A DNA stretch of 64,000 nucleotides from Rhizobium sp. 11515TR (lineage in GTDB: Bacteria > Pseudomonadota > Alphaproteobacteria > Rhizobiales > Rhizobiaceae). This document shows positions 34,381-42,802 of the stretch, in pieces. The notes under the pieces are model-generated. The model saw only the letters and a list, made by a program, of their open reading frames with translations. It made no database searches and had not been told where the DNA came from. Numbering within the stretch: the stretch's first letter is position 1; each line of letters opens with the position of its first letter. The DNA is taken from positions 930,001-994,000 of the forward strand of contig NZ_CP022999.1 in NCBI RefSeq assembly GCF_002277895.1. The letters are read 5' to 3'. The position numbers were made by a program, and so were the translations under genes.

Positions 34381-36289
34381 TCCGGCGATCCTCCTTCATC
34401 CAGAAGGTATCCGGCATGTAGACACCGAGAAAACAGGTTGGGTCGAAACCGTAAAGCGCCTTCTCCGGCACGTTCTGCATGCGCGCCGAATGCACGATCG
34501 GCTGCAGCGTGGCGTTGATGAGGCCGATGGAGAAAACCTGGTCCGTATAGATCGACAGCATTTCGTGCCAGATCTCGGCGCGCTCGAAGGAAGAGGCGGC
34601 CGCCTCCCATTCGTGAAGCAGCTTGACGAGTTTGGCCGCCTCCGGAACATCGGGTGCAACACCCTGTGTCTCACGCGAAAGATAGTACATGCCCCAGAGC
34701 GGCCACTGCATCTGGTCGTCGGTTGTCGGCGCCAGTTCCGCCGGGTTCATGTCCGCTGTCGCCACGCCATTGTCCAGGCCGTACCACAAGGACATCAGGA
34801 TACGCCCGCCCATGGCGCGGCTGCGAAAAATGTCGCGTTGCGATACACGCGTAAACAGCGCAATGCCGACCTTGCGCCAGTGATCGGTGACGAGTTCCAG
34901 GACGTCCGCATCCAGCGGGCTCTCGCCCGGTGTTTCGACCGTGATCTCCATGCGCCGCCCGTCCGGCAACAGGCGAACGCCGTCTTCATCGCGTTTGGCA
35001 AGACCGGCGGCATCCAGCAATACATTGGCCTGATCGGGATCGTACGCAATCCAGGCCGCCGCATATTCGGGCTTGAAGAGAGGGCTGTCTGGCAGGACCG
35101 TATTGGCGCTTTCGGTGCCGAGGCCATAGAAGACGGCCATGTTGATCTCATGGCGATTGATCGCCAGCGACATGGCTCGCCGCACCCGGACATCGCGCAA
35201 AACGTCTCGCCATACGGCATCGGCGCTGTTCAGATTGGGAAACAATGCGACCCGCGACCCACGCGCCGCTTTCCAGAGATTGACCTTGATCGGGTGCAGC
35301 GTCTCCGCTTCCTTGAGGAAGGTATAGTCGTTGAAATCTATGCCGTTTGCCTGCAGATCGCTTTCTCCCGCGCCGGTCTTGGCGGCGATGATCGCGGAAG
35401 AGCTGATGTTCAGGATCATCTGGTCTATGTAGGGCAACTGCCGGCCGTTTTCGTCGACGCGATGGAAATAGGGGTTGCGCTCGAAGACGAACTGCTCGGC
35501 CGGTGGGGCGGTCGTGTTGCGCCAGGGATCGAGTACCGGCAGGTTGGGATTTTCAGGCCGGTAGGAACGGGCCATCTTGATATGAAGATCCTGCCATTTC
35601 TTGGCGCGGTTTTCCTTCATCAGCGAGGAAAGGCGAATGCTGTCCTGATACTTCTTGTGGAACTGCTTCAGATAATGCGCAGGGCCGGCAATGACGAGCG
35701 GCTGTGGCGCCGCAAGGATCGGCAGGAAATCGGGATTAGGATCATCCCAGGAATAACGCACCGTCAGTTCGTCGAGCAGTTCGAAGCGCGGCAGGCTGCC
35801 GTGCGGGCGCAACTCCAAGGCGCCGCCGCCCGGTGTCAGTTCCTTGTTGAGGATGACGTCTTCCCACCAATAGCGGAAATCATAGGCCGTGAAAGGATGC
35901 CCATCCGACCATTTATGTCCTTCGCGCAGCTTGAAAGTGAAAACCATGTCGTTGACGGAGGTGAAGGACTCCAGAATATCAGGTTGCAACGACAGGGTAC
36001 GGTCATAGCCGACGAGACGGGCATAGCCATATATCGTCATGAAGCGGATATCGTTCTGGCTGCCGACAATGGTGCGTACGGAGCCGCCATATTGACCCGG
36101 CGTACGGCCCATGGCCGCGACATTGACAATGCGGGGGAATTTCGGCAAGCGCTTGGCAAGGTGCGGCATCTGACCCGCCCTCAGCCAATCGGCGAAATAT
36201 TCCGGCTCGTTGTCCACGTCGGCTGCGAGAACGGGCTGAGGCAGAACGGTAGAGGCCAAAAGGCCGAGAAAGGTGCGCCGATTGATCAT
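34373..36289 (-). CDS. Periplasmic binding protein of second AgpA-like transporter, Tat signal
   Basis: 638 aa, SBP_bac_5 family. The N-terminus MINRRTFLGLLASTVLPQPV has a twin-arginine motif (NRRTFLG), a hydrophobic stretch and cleavage near VLAA, so export through Tat is likely. Body phrases match the AgpA type: REGHKWSDGHPFTAYDFRYW, FERNPYFHRVDENGRQLPY, MSLAINRHEINMAVFYGLG. The start at 36289 overlaps the ATPase stop as ATGA; a longer frame to 36400 lies inside the ATPase gene. It delivers its ligand to the permeases just downstream. The ligand is unknown; the following glycosyltransferase genes hint at a saccharide or glycopeptide. Confidence 0.9.
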   Translation of the reverse strand: MINRRTFLGLLASTVLPQPVLAADVDNEPEYFADWLRAGQMPHLAKRLPKFPRIVNVAAMGRTPGQYGGSVRTIVGSQNDIRFMTIYGYARLVGYDRTLSLQPDILESFTSVNDMVFTFKLREGHKWSDGHPFTAYDFRYWWEDVILNKELTPGGGALELRPHGSLPRFELLDELTVRYSWDDPNPDFLPILAAPQPLVIAGPAHYLKQFHKKYQDSIRLSSLMKENRAKKWQDLHIKMARSYRPENPNLPVLDPWRNTTAPPAEQFVFERNPYFHRVDENGRQLPYIDQMILNISSSAIIAAKTGAGESDLQANGIDFNDYTFLKEAETLHPIKVNLWKAARGSRVALFPNLNSADAVWRDVLRDVRVRRAMSLAINRHEINMAVFYGLGTESANTVLPDSPLFKPEYAAAWIAYDPDQANVLLDAAGLAKRDEDGVRLLPDGRRMEITVETPGESPLDADVLELVTDHWRKVGIALFTRVSQRDIFRSRAMGGRILMSLWYGLDNGVATADMNPAELAPTTDDQMQWPLWGMYYLSRETQGVAPDVPEAAKLVKLLHEWEAAASSFERAEIWHEMLSIYTDQVFSIGLINATLQPIVHSARMQNVPEKALYGFDPTCFLGVYMPDTFWMKEDRRNA

Positions 36290-38193
36290 TTGCGCAGCTC
36301 CTGGGCACCGAGACCCCGGCGGGCGCGCACGAAATGTCCTCCGCCCAAATCGGCATAGGCAAGATCTCCGTCCGCTCCCTCGGAGAATTGCGGCCCCCAT
36401 TTCTGCTTGGCTGCGGCGCCTTCGCTGCCCAGGGCGGAGAAATCCAGCGGCCGGTCCAGATCGGGGAATGGCACCGCCGCAAGCAGCGAGCGCGTGTAGG
36501 GATGAACGGGATCGCGCAGGATGATCTCGCGCGGCGCGATTTCGACGATGCGTCCACGCGCCATGACGGCAATCCGATCGGCCATATAGTCGACCACCGC
36601 GAGATTGTGCGAAATGAACAGATAGGTCAGGCCGAGTTCTTTCTGCAGGTCCTTGAGGAGGTTGAGGATCTGCGCCTGGACGGACACGTCGAGAGCCGAG
36701 ACGGGCTCGTCGAGGATCAGAAGCTTCGGGCCTAGCGCCAGAGCGCGCGCAATTCCGATGCGCTGGCGCTGGCCGCCGGAGAAGCTGTGCGGATAGCGGC
36801 TCAAATAGTGCTTGTCGAGCCCGATCGCCTGCATCAGGGCCTTGACCTTCTCCTTGCGCTCCTCGCTATCGCCCCGCTCATGGATTTCCAGGGGCTCGCT
36901 CAGGATGTTGCGGATGGTCATGCGCGGGGAAAGCGAAGAGACCGGGTCTTGGAAAACCATTTGGATCTTCGTGCGTAGATCCATCAATTCATCGCCCTTG
37001 ACGGCCAGCACATCGATCTTGCCGCTGCCATCATCGAAGGTGACGGAACCGCTATCGGCGGTGACACCCCGCATCAGGATCTTGCTGACGGTCGTCTTGC
37101 CGCAACCGCTTTCCCCGACCAGGCCGAGACATTCGCCGCGGCGAATATCGAAACTGACATCATCGACCGCACGGAACTTCATGCCATCCCTCCGCCCGAA
37201 CAGCCCGCCGGCCTTCGAGGTGTAGGTCTTGGTCAGATTGCGTACGCTGAGCAGGACATCGGGCGCCGTGCCCGCAGCCGGCACACCGCTGCCGATAAGC
37301 TTCTTCTTGCTGGAGAAGGTACCGAGATTGACCGGGACATCCCGCAAGGATTTCAATCGCTCTCCCGGCTTCATGTCGAAATGCGGCACCGCCGACATCA
37401 GCGCCTTCAGATAACGATGCTGAGGCTGACGAAAGATCGTATCGACCGGACCTGCTTCCATGATCTCGCCGTGATAGATGACCACGACCTCGTCGGCCAT
37501 GTTCGCAACGACGCCGAGATCATGGGTGATCAGCAGCATAGCCATGTTGAACGTCTGCTGGAGATTGCGCAGCAGGCCAAGAATCTGCGCCTGGATGGTG
37601 ACATCCAAAGCCGTCGTCGGCTCATCGGCGATCAGCAGCGCCGGATTGCAGATCAGCGCCATGGCGATCATCGCACGCTGGCGCATGCCTCCGGAAAGCT
37701 CGAAGGGATACATGTCGAAAGTGCGAACCGGGTCCTGAAAGCCGACGAGGTTCAGCATCTCTTCCGTCTTTTCGCGCTGCTCGGCTCTGCTGGTGCCGGC
37801 GCTGTGAATGCGAAGCGCTTCACTAATCTGATTGCCGACCGTATGCAGCGGCGACAGTGAGGTCATCGGCTCCTGGAAGATCTTTGCCATGCGCGCGCCG
37901 CGCAGCCCGCGGATCGCGGCGCCGTCGCGCGGCAGCTGGAGAATATCGGTTGTCTGACCGTTGAGCGGATCGGTAAACAGAATCCGGCCGGTCGCCTTCG
38001 CGGCAGTTGGGAGGATGCCCATGATCGATTGGCTGATGATCGACTTGCCGGAGCCAGATTCGCCGACGAGCGCCGTAACCTTACCCGGAAGCACTCTCAA
38101 GCCGGCATTCTTGACGACGCGCAGACTATCTCCGTAAAGGGAAAACGAGACGTCGAGGTTCTCGATACGCAGTAGATCAGTCCCTGACGCCAT
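36286..38193 (-). CDS. Two-domain ATPase of second AgpD-like transporter
   Basis: 635 aa with two full nucleotide-binding domains. Domain 1: GESGSGKS, signature LSGGMRQRAM, Walker B LLIADEPTTALD. Domain 2: GESGCGKTT, signature FSGGQRQRIG, Walker B LLILDEPVSALD. A linker of about 60 residues joins them. The start at 38193 (MASGTDLLRI) is placed just before the conserved first strand; GGGAAG lies 8-13 bases upstream. It is the first gene of a long minus-strand run (ATPase, binding protein, two permeases, three glycosyltransferases and perhaps more), so its promoter should lie in 38194-38353. It powers the permease pair. Confidence 0.9.
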   Translation of the reverse strand: MASGTDLLRIENLDVSFSLYGDSLRVVKNAGLRVLPGKVTALVGESGSGKSIISQSIMGILPTAAKATGRILFTDPLNGQTTDILQLPRDGAAIRGLRGARMAKIFQEPMTSLSPLHTVGNQISEALRIHSAGTSRAEQREKTEEMLNLVGFQDPVRTFDMYPFELSGGMRQRAMIAMALICNPALLIADEPTTALDVTIQAQILGLLRNLQQTFNMAMLLITHDLGVVANMADEVVVIYHGEIMEAGPVDTIFRQPQHRYLKALMSAVPHFDMKPGERLKSLRDVPVNLGTFSSKKKLIGSGVPAAGTAPDVLLSVRNLTKTYTSKAGGLFGRRDGMKFRAVDDVSFDIRRGECLGLVGESGCGKTTVSKILMRGVTADSGSVTFDDGSGKIDVLAVKGDELMDLRTKIQMVFQDPVSSLSPRMTIRNILSEPLEIHERGDSEERKEKVKALMQAIGLDKHYLSRYPHSFSGGQRQRIGIARALALGPKLLILDEPVSALDVSVQAQILNLLKDLQKELGLTYLFISHNLAVVDYMADRIAVMARGRIVEIAPREIILRDPVHPYTRSLLAAVPFPDLDRPLDFSALGSEGAAAKQKWGPQFSEGADGDLAYADLGGGHFVRARRGLGAQELRK

Positions 38194-38353
38194 ACATATT
38201 ACTTCCCGCTCACATGACCTTTGTGGCCTTAGACGGCACACTAACGTAGGCCATAACGGGTGTCTAGCTGGTCAAAGCAATGCGGAGACTGTAAAAAAAC
38301 TGTCGCCTTTCCAGTGATATATCGGCTTATGCTGAAGCGCGAGGCATGCGCAG

Positions 38354-39691
38354 TCACGGAGTCAGGTTTTCGACTTGAACACGGCTCTCGAACTTCTTGG
38401 CGTCCCTATGCAAGAGAATGACCTGTTCGGCCTCCGAGAGGCTGTCTGGTGCCGTCTCCTGAAAGATCTCGAGTGCGCCATTGGCTGGCGTCGCGGCTTT
38501 CGGGGAGACGACGGTGAAGCGCTGGCGCACACCGCGCAGCTTTTCCTCTCCCAACGTCCCCCATTCGCAATCGGTGTAGCTTGAGAAAGCCTGGCTTGCG
38601 ACGACTTCGGTTGCATATTTCTTGGTCAGCGACTGTAGGCGCTCGACCTCGTTGACCGCCGCACCGAAGGCGGAGAACGTCAACCGGTCCCTCAAGCCGA
38701 CATTGCCGAACATGACATTGCCGACATGCAGGCCGATCCCATAGCGCACTTCGCTCAAATTGCGCGACTGGCGATCGCTGTTGAGTGCCTTGACACGGCG
38801 TTGCGCCTCGAAAACAGCCGAAAGTGCGGCTTCGCAAGCCACCTTTGACGGGTCCTTGTGTCGTCCGCATGGGTAGACGGCGAGAAATCCGTCGCCAAGG
38901 AAGCTCAGGATTTCGCCGCCATTGCGATTGAACGGCGCTGCGATCGCGTCGAAGAACTCATTGAGCGTATCAATATAGGCCTGGCGCCCTTCCTTTTCGG
39001 CATAAACTGTGGATTGCCGCATGTCGCCCATGACGAGGGCCGCGCGGATCGTCTCGCCGTCGCCGCGGCGAATCTGGCCGTTCAACACGCGCTTTCCCGC
39101 ATCGCCGCCGAGATAGGTGGTCAACATATTGTTGGCGAGCTTGCCGAGGACCGCCATCTTGGCGGCCATGGCCAGATGATTCTGCATGCGCATCAGCGCG
39201 CCGATCATCTCTTCGCTGAAACCGCCGATGCTGTCGGTCGACCAGGAACCCATCATCCCCTGCACAGAGCCCGCGCCGAAAGTCTGCACGAAGGCCATAT
39301 AGTCGGTGACCTTCTCCTTGCGCAGATCCTCAAAAATCGGAAATTCGACCGCGCCGTCGACATCGATCCGGCGACGCAGGTGCTGAAGATTGTTGGACAG
39401 GAGGTAATAGTAGGGGCTCTGCACGAAGCGTTCCGGCTTCTCGTTCCCATGCCGGTAGCCCTCGATCATCAAACCGCCGGCGCGCCGCCAGGTAAAGCCG
39501 AGCGCATCATAGAGCGGATGAAGCATGGAAAAGGTCAAATGCACGCGCTTGAGCGGCATCCCCGTCGCAGCCATGCGTTCGCAGAAGCCGCGAACGATGG
39601 TCTCCAGGTTTTCGCCCGTGAGCGCCGCCTGCGTCAGCCATTCCGCTACTTTATCAAGAAGAAGATCAGAAACACTCGAATGGATAGTCAT
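38354..39691 (-). CDS. Class III nucleotidyl cyclase with altered base-recognition residues
   Basis: 445 aa, soluble. The first 200 residues form an N-terminal domain common in rhizobial cyclases (AEWLTQAALTGENLE, LHPLYDALGFTWRR). The cyclase homology domain spans about 215-395. The two metal-binding Asp are present (D223 in MGDMRQST, D267 in FLGDGF), as are the transition-state Asn and Arg (N347, R351 in AVNEVERLQ). The Lys and Asp that normally read the adenine are replaced by Ser (263, EILSFLGDG) and Ala (FGAAVNE). Substrate choice could therefore be relaxed or different. The gene lies just upstream of the transporter/glycosyltransferase run on the same strand, 160 bases away. Confidence 0.85.
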   Translation of the reverse strand: MTIHSSVSDLLLDKVAEWLTQAALTGENLETIVRGFCERMAATGMPLKRVHLTFSMLHPLYDALGFTWRRAGGLMIEGYRHGNEKPERFVQSPYYYLLSNNLQHLRRRIDVDGAVEFPIFEDLRKEKVTDYMAFVQTFGAGSVQGMMGSWSTDSIGGFSEEMIGALMRMQNHLAMAAKMAVLGKLANNMLTTYLGGDAGKRVLNGQIRRGDGETIRAALVMGDMRQSTVYAEKEGRQAYIDTLNEFFDAIAAPFNRNGGEILSFLGDGFLAVYPCGRHKDPSKVACEAALSAVFEAQRRVKALNSDRQSRNLSEVRYGIGLHVGNVMFGNVGLRDRLTFSAFGAAVNEVERLQSLTKKYATEVVASQAFSSYTDCEWGTLGEEKLRGVRQRFTVVSPKAATPANGALEIFQETAPDSLSEAEQVILLHRDAKKFESRVQVENLTP

Positions 39692-40053
39692 TGTCCCCGC
39701 GGCCTATCTTGCAATGCCCGATGTCTCGCCGACCATGAAGCATCGGCTTCTTCGCCGACGCCCACTTCCGGAATGTCCGGCCTATCGTTCAAGGCTGGAT
39801 GAAACAATCATTCAACGGCACCAGCGCGTTCCCATGCTACCCCTGGATCGCGCGGGCACCAGAAAAATCGACTGCATCTCTCACGCCCCCGCACCAGAAA
39901 TGTAGCAAAACGACAGCCGTCGCAATCGGCGACTCCCGTTTTGTTCTCTTTCAGATAAGGCGCATATTCAGCTGAAACAATGGGCTAACCCGAAATGGGT
40001 CGATAAAAATCGCGACTGAAACTCCATGGCCAGCTGCGCGTGGCAATCGAAGA
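39692..40053. other. 362-base intergenic stretch without a gene
   Basis: No convincing coding sequence. It should contain the promoter of the cyclase gene (start 39691) and the end of transcription of the DUF3095 gene (stop at 40054), both on the minus strand. The only structure seen is the hairpin at 39907-39942. Confidence 0.5.
39907..39942 (-). terminator. Probable terminator after the DUF3095 gene
   Basis: AAAACG...GTCGC pairs with GCGAC...CGTTTT around a 5-base loop, with an internal bulge between the two paired blocks. On the minus strand the 3' arm ends CGTTTTG, giving a short T-run. It lies about 110 bases downstream of the DUF3095 stop and about 215 bases upstream of the cyclase start. 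Confidence 0.5.
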
Positions 40054-41229
40054 TCACACGCCCGCGGCAAGCTCGGGCGGCCTCTTTTCCCGCAGCGCCA
40101 TGGCTGCCATCGCATAACCCCCGCTCGCCCCGTCGATGAAATGCATGTGGTCGCGCATCAGCGGGGTCGGCACGAAACAGGTCATCAACGCGCTATCCTG
40201 GCGATGCAGACCAAAACGGCAGACACCCTCCGCCTCGGCCTGACGCAAGCGCGCCTCGATACGCTCAAGATGCACGGCGTCGACATCGATCGTCATTTTC
40301 AGACCATCGTCGAACTTGCGAAAATCGGAATTCGCCGCGAGATCACGCCGGTAGATCTTGGCATCGAAAGTTGCGGTCCTCACCCCGAACTTATCGAGAA
40401 CCCATACAAGGACGATCTGGGCATCGATAACAAGCTTGCGCCACCGGCGGTTGGCCGGCGCGACCAAAGCCCGCGCCTCGATATCGGCGCCACCGAAGCT
40501 CAATGCCGGCGTCGGACCTTCGACCGGGACGGGATGGCTGTCGCGGCTCTGCTCCGCAGATATGGCAATGATATCGGCAACCAGTTGCTGGAATTTCGGA
40601 CCGCTTCCAGCGTCGCCCGGAATGGCGATAATCGAGACGATTTCGCCGTTCTGCGCCTTGATTGGATTCCAACGGCAGGAAAGACCCGTCAGATCGGGTT
40701 CCACCTTGGCCGGCATCGGCTCGACGATGAAGCGGCCCGCCTTCATCTGCCGCTCCGCCCAACTCGTGCCACCGCCGGAAAACATGGCATAGGAAACATA
40801 ATCGCTCGGGCTGAAGCGGGCGACCCGAACGTCGAACCCCTCGCCGCGAATGGCGCCCATCGGCACCAAAGCCGTGCGCAGATCGAGCTGCAGCTCCTCC
40901 ATCACCCAGCCCCGTACCGCCGCAAGCGCCTGTCTGGCCCGTTCCGCGCCGGAAGGTGGGACGGCGACCAATGCTCCATCCCCGCCGAAGGCGAAGGGAT
41001 AGTCGCCTCGGTCCAAAGCGTTGAGTACGGCGGAAATCACGCTGGCGCCTGCCATATTGACCGATTTGTAATGTCCGGCGGCAATCGCCTTCGTGGAGCT
41101 GACGATATCGGCGATCGCAATCAGCCAATCATCCGGTAGGGGCTGGTAATTGGCGCTGTCCGTCACGCCTTCGAAACGCGTGAAACCCGCAAGCTTATGG
41201 AAGAAATCATCATTGGATGGCTCGGCCAT
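40054..41229 (-). CDS. DUF3095 protein, divergent nucleotidyl-cyclase-like
   Basis: 391 aa. The sequence type is DUF3095, a family with no established function that I know of. The N-terminal 180 residues read like a divergent class III cyclase core: LIAIADIVSSTKAI carries an Asp (41) where cyclases bind metal, and YPFAFGGDGALVAVP places a second Asp (84) as in the F.GDG motif. No Asn-Arg transition-state motif is obvious. The C-terminal half has no recognised domain. The start at 41229 (MAEPSNDDFF) follows AAGGGGGACATC. It lies next to a real cyclase gene and close to CyaC, so a nucleotide-related role is likely; activity is unproven. Confidence 0.75.
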   Translation of the reverse strand: MAEPSNDDFFHKLAGFTRFEGVTDSANYQPLPDDWLIAIADIVSSTKAIAAGHYKSVNMAGASVISAVLNALDRGDYPFAFGGDGALVAVPPSGAERARQALAAVRGWVMEELQLDLRTALVPMGAIRGEGFDVRVARFSPSDYVSYAMFSGGGTSWAERQMKAGRFIVEPMPAKVEPDLTGLSCRWNPIKAQNGEIVSIIAIPGDAGSGPKFQQLVADIIAISAEQSRDSHPVPVEGPTPALSFGGADIEARALVAPANRRWRKLVIDAQIVLVWVLDKFGVRTATFDAKIYRRDLAANSDFRKFDDGLKMTIDVDAVHLERIEARLRQAEAEGVCRFGLHRQDSALMTCFVPTPLMRDHMHFIDGASGGYAMAAMALREKRPPELAAGV

Positions 41230-41372
41230 GATGTCCCCCTTCACTGAGCGCCGCGACAATCTATCCCTACAGCAAATGCGCCGAAAATCTAGCGGGTAGT
41301 CGACGCCGCAATGCTTGCCGTGCTACGCCCACTGCGGGAGAGGCACAAGACGCCAAGGATACTTCAAATACG

Positions 41373-41852
41373 ATGAGCCGCCTCGATAGTTTCATTCGCC
41401 GCCTCAGCGCGCAGCGCGATATCCTCAATACCGTTGCCAACGAGGTGAAAATGCTTGGTGGCCCGGTGCTGGAGCTCGGTCTTGGCAATGGCCGCACCTT
41501 CGATCATCTGCGCGAACTTTTTCCCGATCGCCGCATCATTACCTTTGACCGGACGGTCAATGCCTACGGCCCTTCGATGCCGCCGGCCGACGATCTTGTA
41601 CTCGGCGAAATCAGGGACACGGCGAAAACCTTCATCGGCTCCAATGCCTCGCTCGCCCATGCCGATATCGGCACCGGCTACGAAGACAAGGATGCGATAA
41701 CATTGACCTGGCTGCCCGAGATCATGGCTGGCGTGCTGGCATCGGGCGGTCTTGCGGTCAGCGGCCTTCCTCTCGATCATCCAGATCTCGAGGCGCTGCC
41801 CCTTCCGTCGACCGTCAAGGACGGCCGCTATTTCATCTATCGGCGCAAATAG
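41373..41852 (+). CDS. Small class I SAM-dependent methyltransferase-like protein
   Basis: 159 aa. A Rossmann-type methyltransferase fold is suggested by the glycine-rich VLELGLGNGRTFDHL (SAM-binding motif I) and the acidic strand end IITFDRTV. It is short for a methyltransferase and lacks an obvious substrate domain; similar small rhizobial proteins are annotated as class I SAM-dependent methyltransferases. It stands alone on the plus strand, divergent from the DUF3095 gene (143-base gap), and converges on the FkbM gene with 2 bases between the stops. The target is unknown. Confidence 0.7.
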   Translation: MSRLDSFIRRLSAQRDILNTVANEVKMLGGPVLELGLGNGRTFDHLRELFPDRRIITFDRTVNAYGPSMPPADDLVLGEIRDTAKTFIGSNASLAHADIGTGYEDKDAITLTWLPEIMAGVLASGGLAVSGLPLDHPDLEALPLPSTVKDGRYFIYRRK

Positions 41853-41854
41853 GC

Positions 41855-42742
41855 TCACCGCAGAAACAGAATGTCGAACTGTTCGCCTTCGACCGGCAGT
41901 TCGAGCACCTTCATGACCTGCTCGCCGTCTTCGAAGAAGGCGAGACATTCGCTATAGTATCCGGCGAGATCGGCGATGAAGTCTTTGGTCTGATCCTTGC
42001 CGTAAAATGCCGGCGTGAATTCCATATAAAGCGGCACTTTGCGGGCCATCAGCGCGCTCATCGAACGGCAGGCAACCGGCTCATAACCCTCGATGTCCAT
42101 CCAGATCAGCCCGATATCGGCGGAATCGACGCCCGCCTGCAGGAGAATATCGCCGATCGGCAGGACAGGCACCGAGATCTTCTCGTCGGCCGCGCTCTGC
42201 CGCAATGCGCTGCTCTTGCCATGATTCTTGTGGTTGAGATAGAAATCGAGTTGCCCCTCGCGATCGCCGGCGGCGCAATTGACCGCCGCCACCATCTTCT
42301 GCAGGCCATTGTCGGCGATGTTGGCCTCCAGCAGGCGAAAATTGCGCGGGTCCGGCTCGACGCTGACGATGCGGTCATAGGCCCCGCTCAAGGCAAAATA
42401 GCAGGTCTGCGTGCCGATATTGCCACCGAGTTCCAGGAGCGCCGATCCCTTGCGCAGCAAGCCGCGCTCGCGCAATACGCTCAGCAGGCGGTCGACATGG
42501 TCGCGCTCGAAATGCCCTTTGCGAAAAACCTTGCGGCCGATGTAGTCGGCCGGCGAGAAACTGAGGACATGATCCCCGCAATCGACCGTCATCATCTTGA
42601 CGCGGGGCCCAATCGCACTGACCAGGATATCCCGGCCCAGCCTCGTGTCGAAGAGGCGCGTAGCGATTGCATCGCGTTTGCGGCGAAAGGCTCGCTTCCA
42701 GTATTTTCTTGTGAGAATCCTGCGGTCGAACATGAGCGCCAT
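41855..42742 (-). CDS. FkbM-family methyltransferase
   Basis: 295 aa. The SAM-binding core is clear: ALLELGGNIGTQTCYFAL, then IVSVEPDPRNFRLLEANI and LIWMDIEGYEP, which is the FkbM signature region. Members O-methylate sugars or polyketides, and in rhizobia many modify surface glycans. The N-terminal 30 residues are very basic (RRILTRKYWKRAFRRKRDA). The start is uncertain: ATG at 42742 or 42733; upstream sequence offers only TAGGG as ribosome-binding site. It follows cyaC on the same strand after 60 bases and is probably in its operon. Confidence 0.82.
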   Translation of the reverse strand: MALMFDRRILTRKYWKRAFRRKRDAIATRLFDTRLGRDILVSAIGPRVKMMTVDCGDHVLSFSPADYIGRKVFRKGHFERDHVDRLLSVLRERGLLRKGSALLELGGNIGTQTCYFALSGAYDRIVSVEPDPRNFRLLEANIADNGLQKMVAAVNCAAGDREGQLDFYLNHKNHGKSSALRQSAADEKISVPVLPIGDILLQAGVDSADIGLIWMDIEGYEPVACRSMSALMARKVPLYMEFTPAFYGKDQTKDFIADLAGYYSECLAFFEDGEQVMKVLELPVEGEQFDILFLR

Positions 42743-42802
42743 CCCTACACCAGCGCTATTCGATTGCAAACGGCGGAGATCGGCGCCTCAGGTCTCGGAA
42801 AA

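Noticed and set aside
34307..36358. 683-codon plus-strand frame opposite the binding-protein gene
   Set aside because: Antisense shadow of a clear SBP_bac_5 gene.
38280..38310. CTGTAAAAAAACTGT near-repeat as a CRP-type (TGT...ACA) site
   Set aside because: The half-sites are in direct, not inverted, orientation and lack the spacing of a CRP site.
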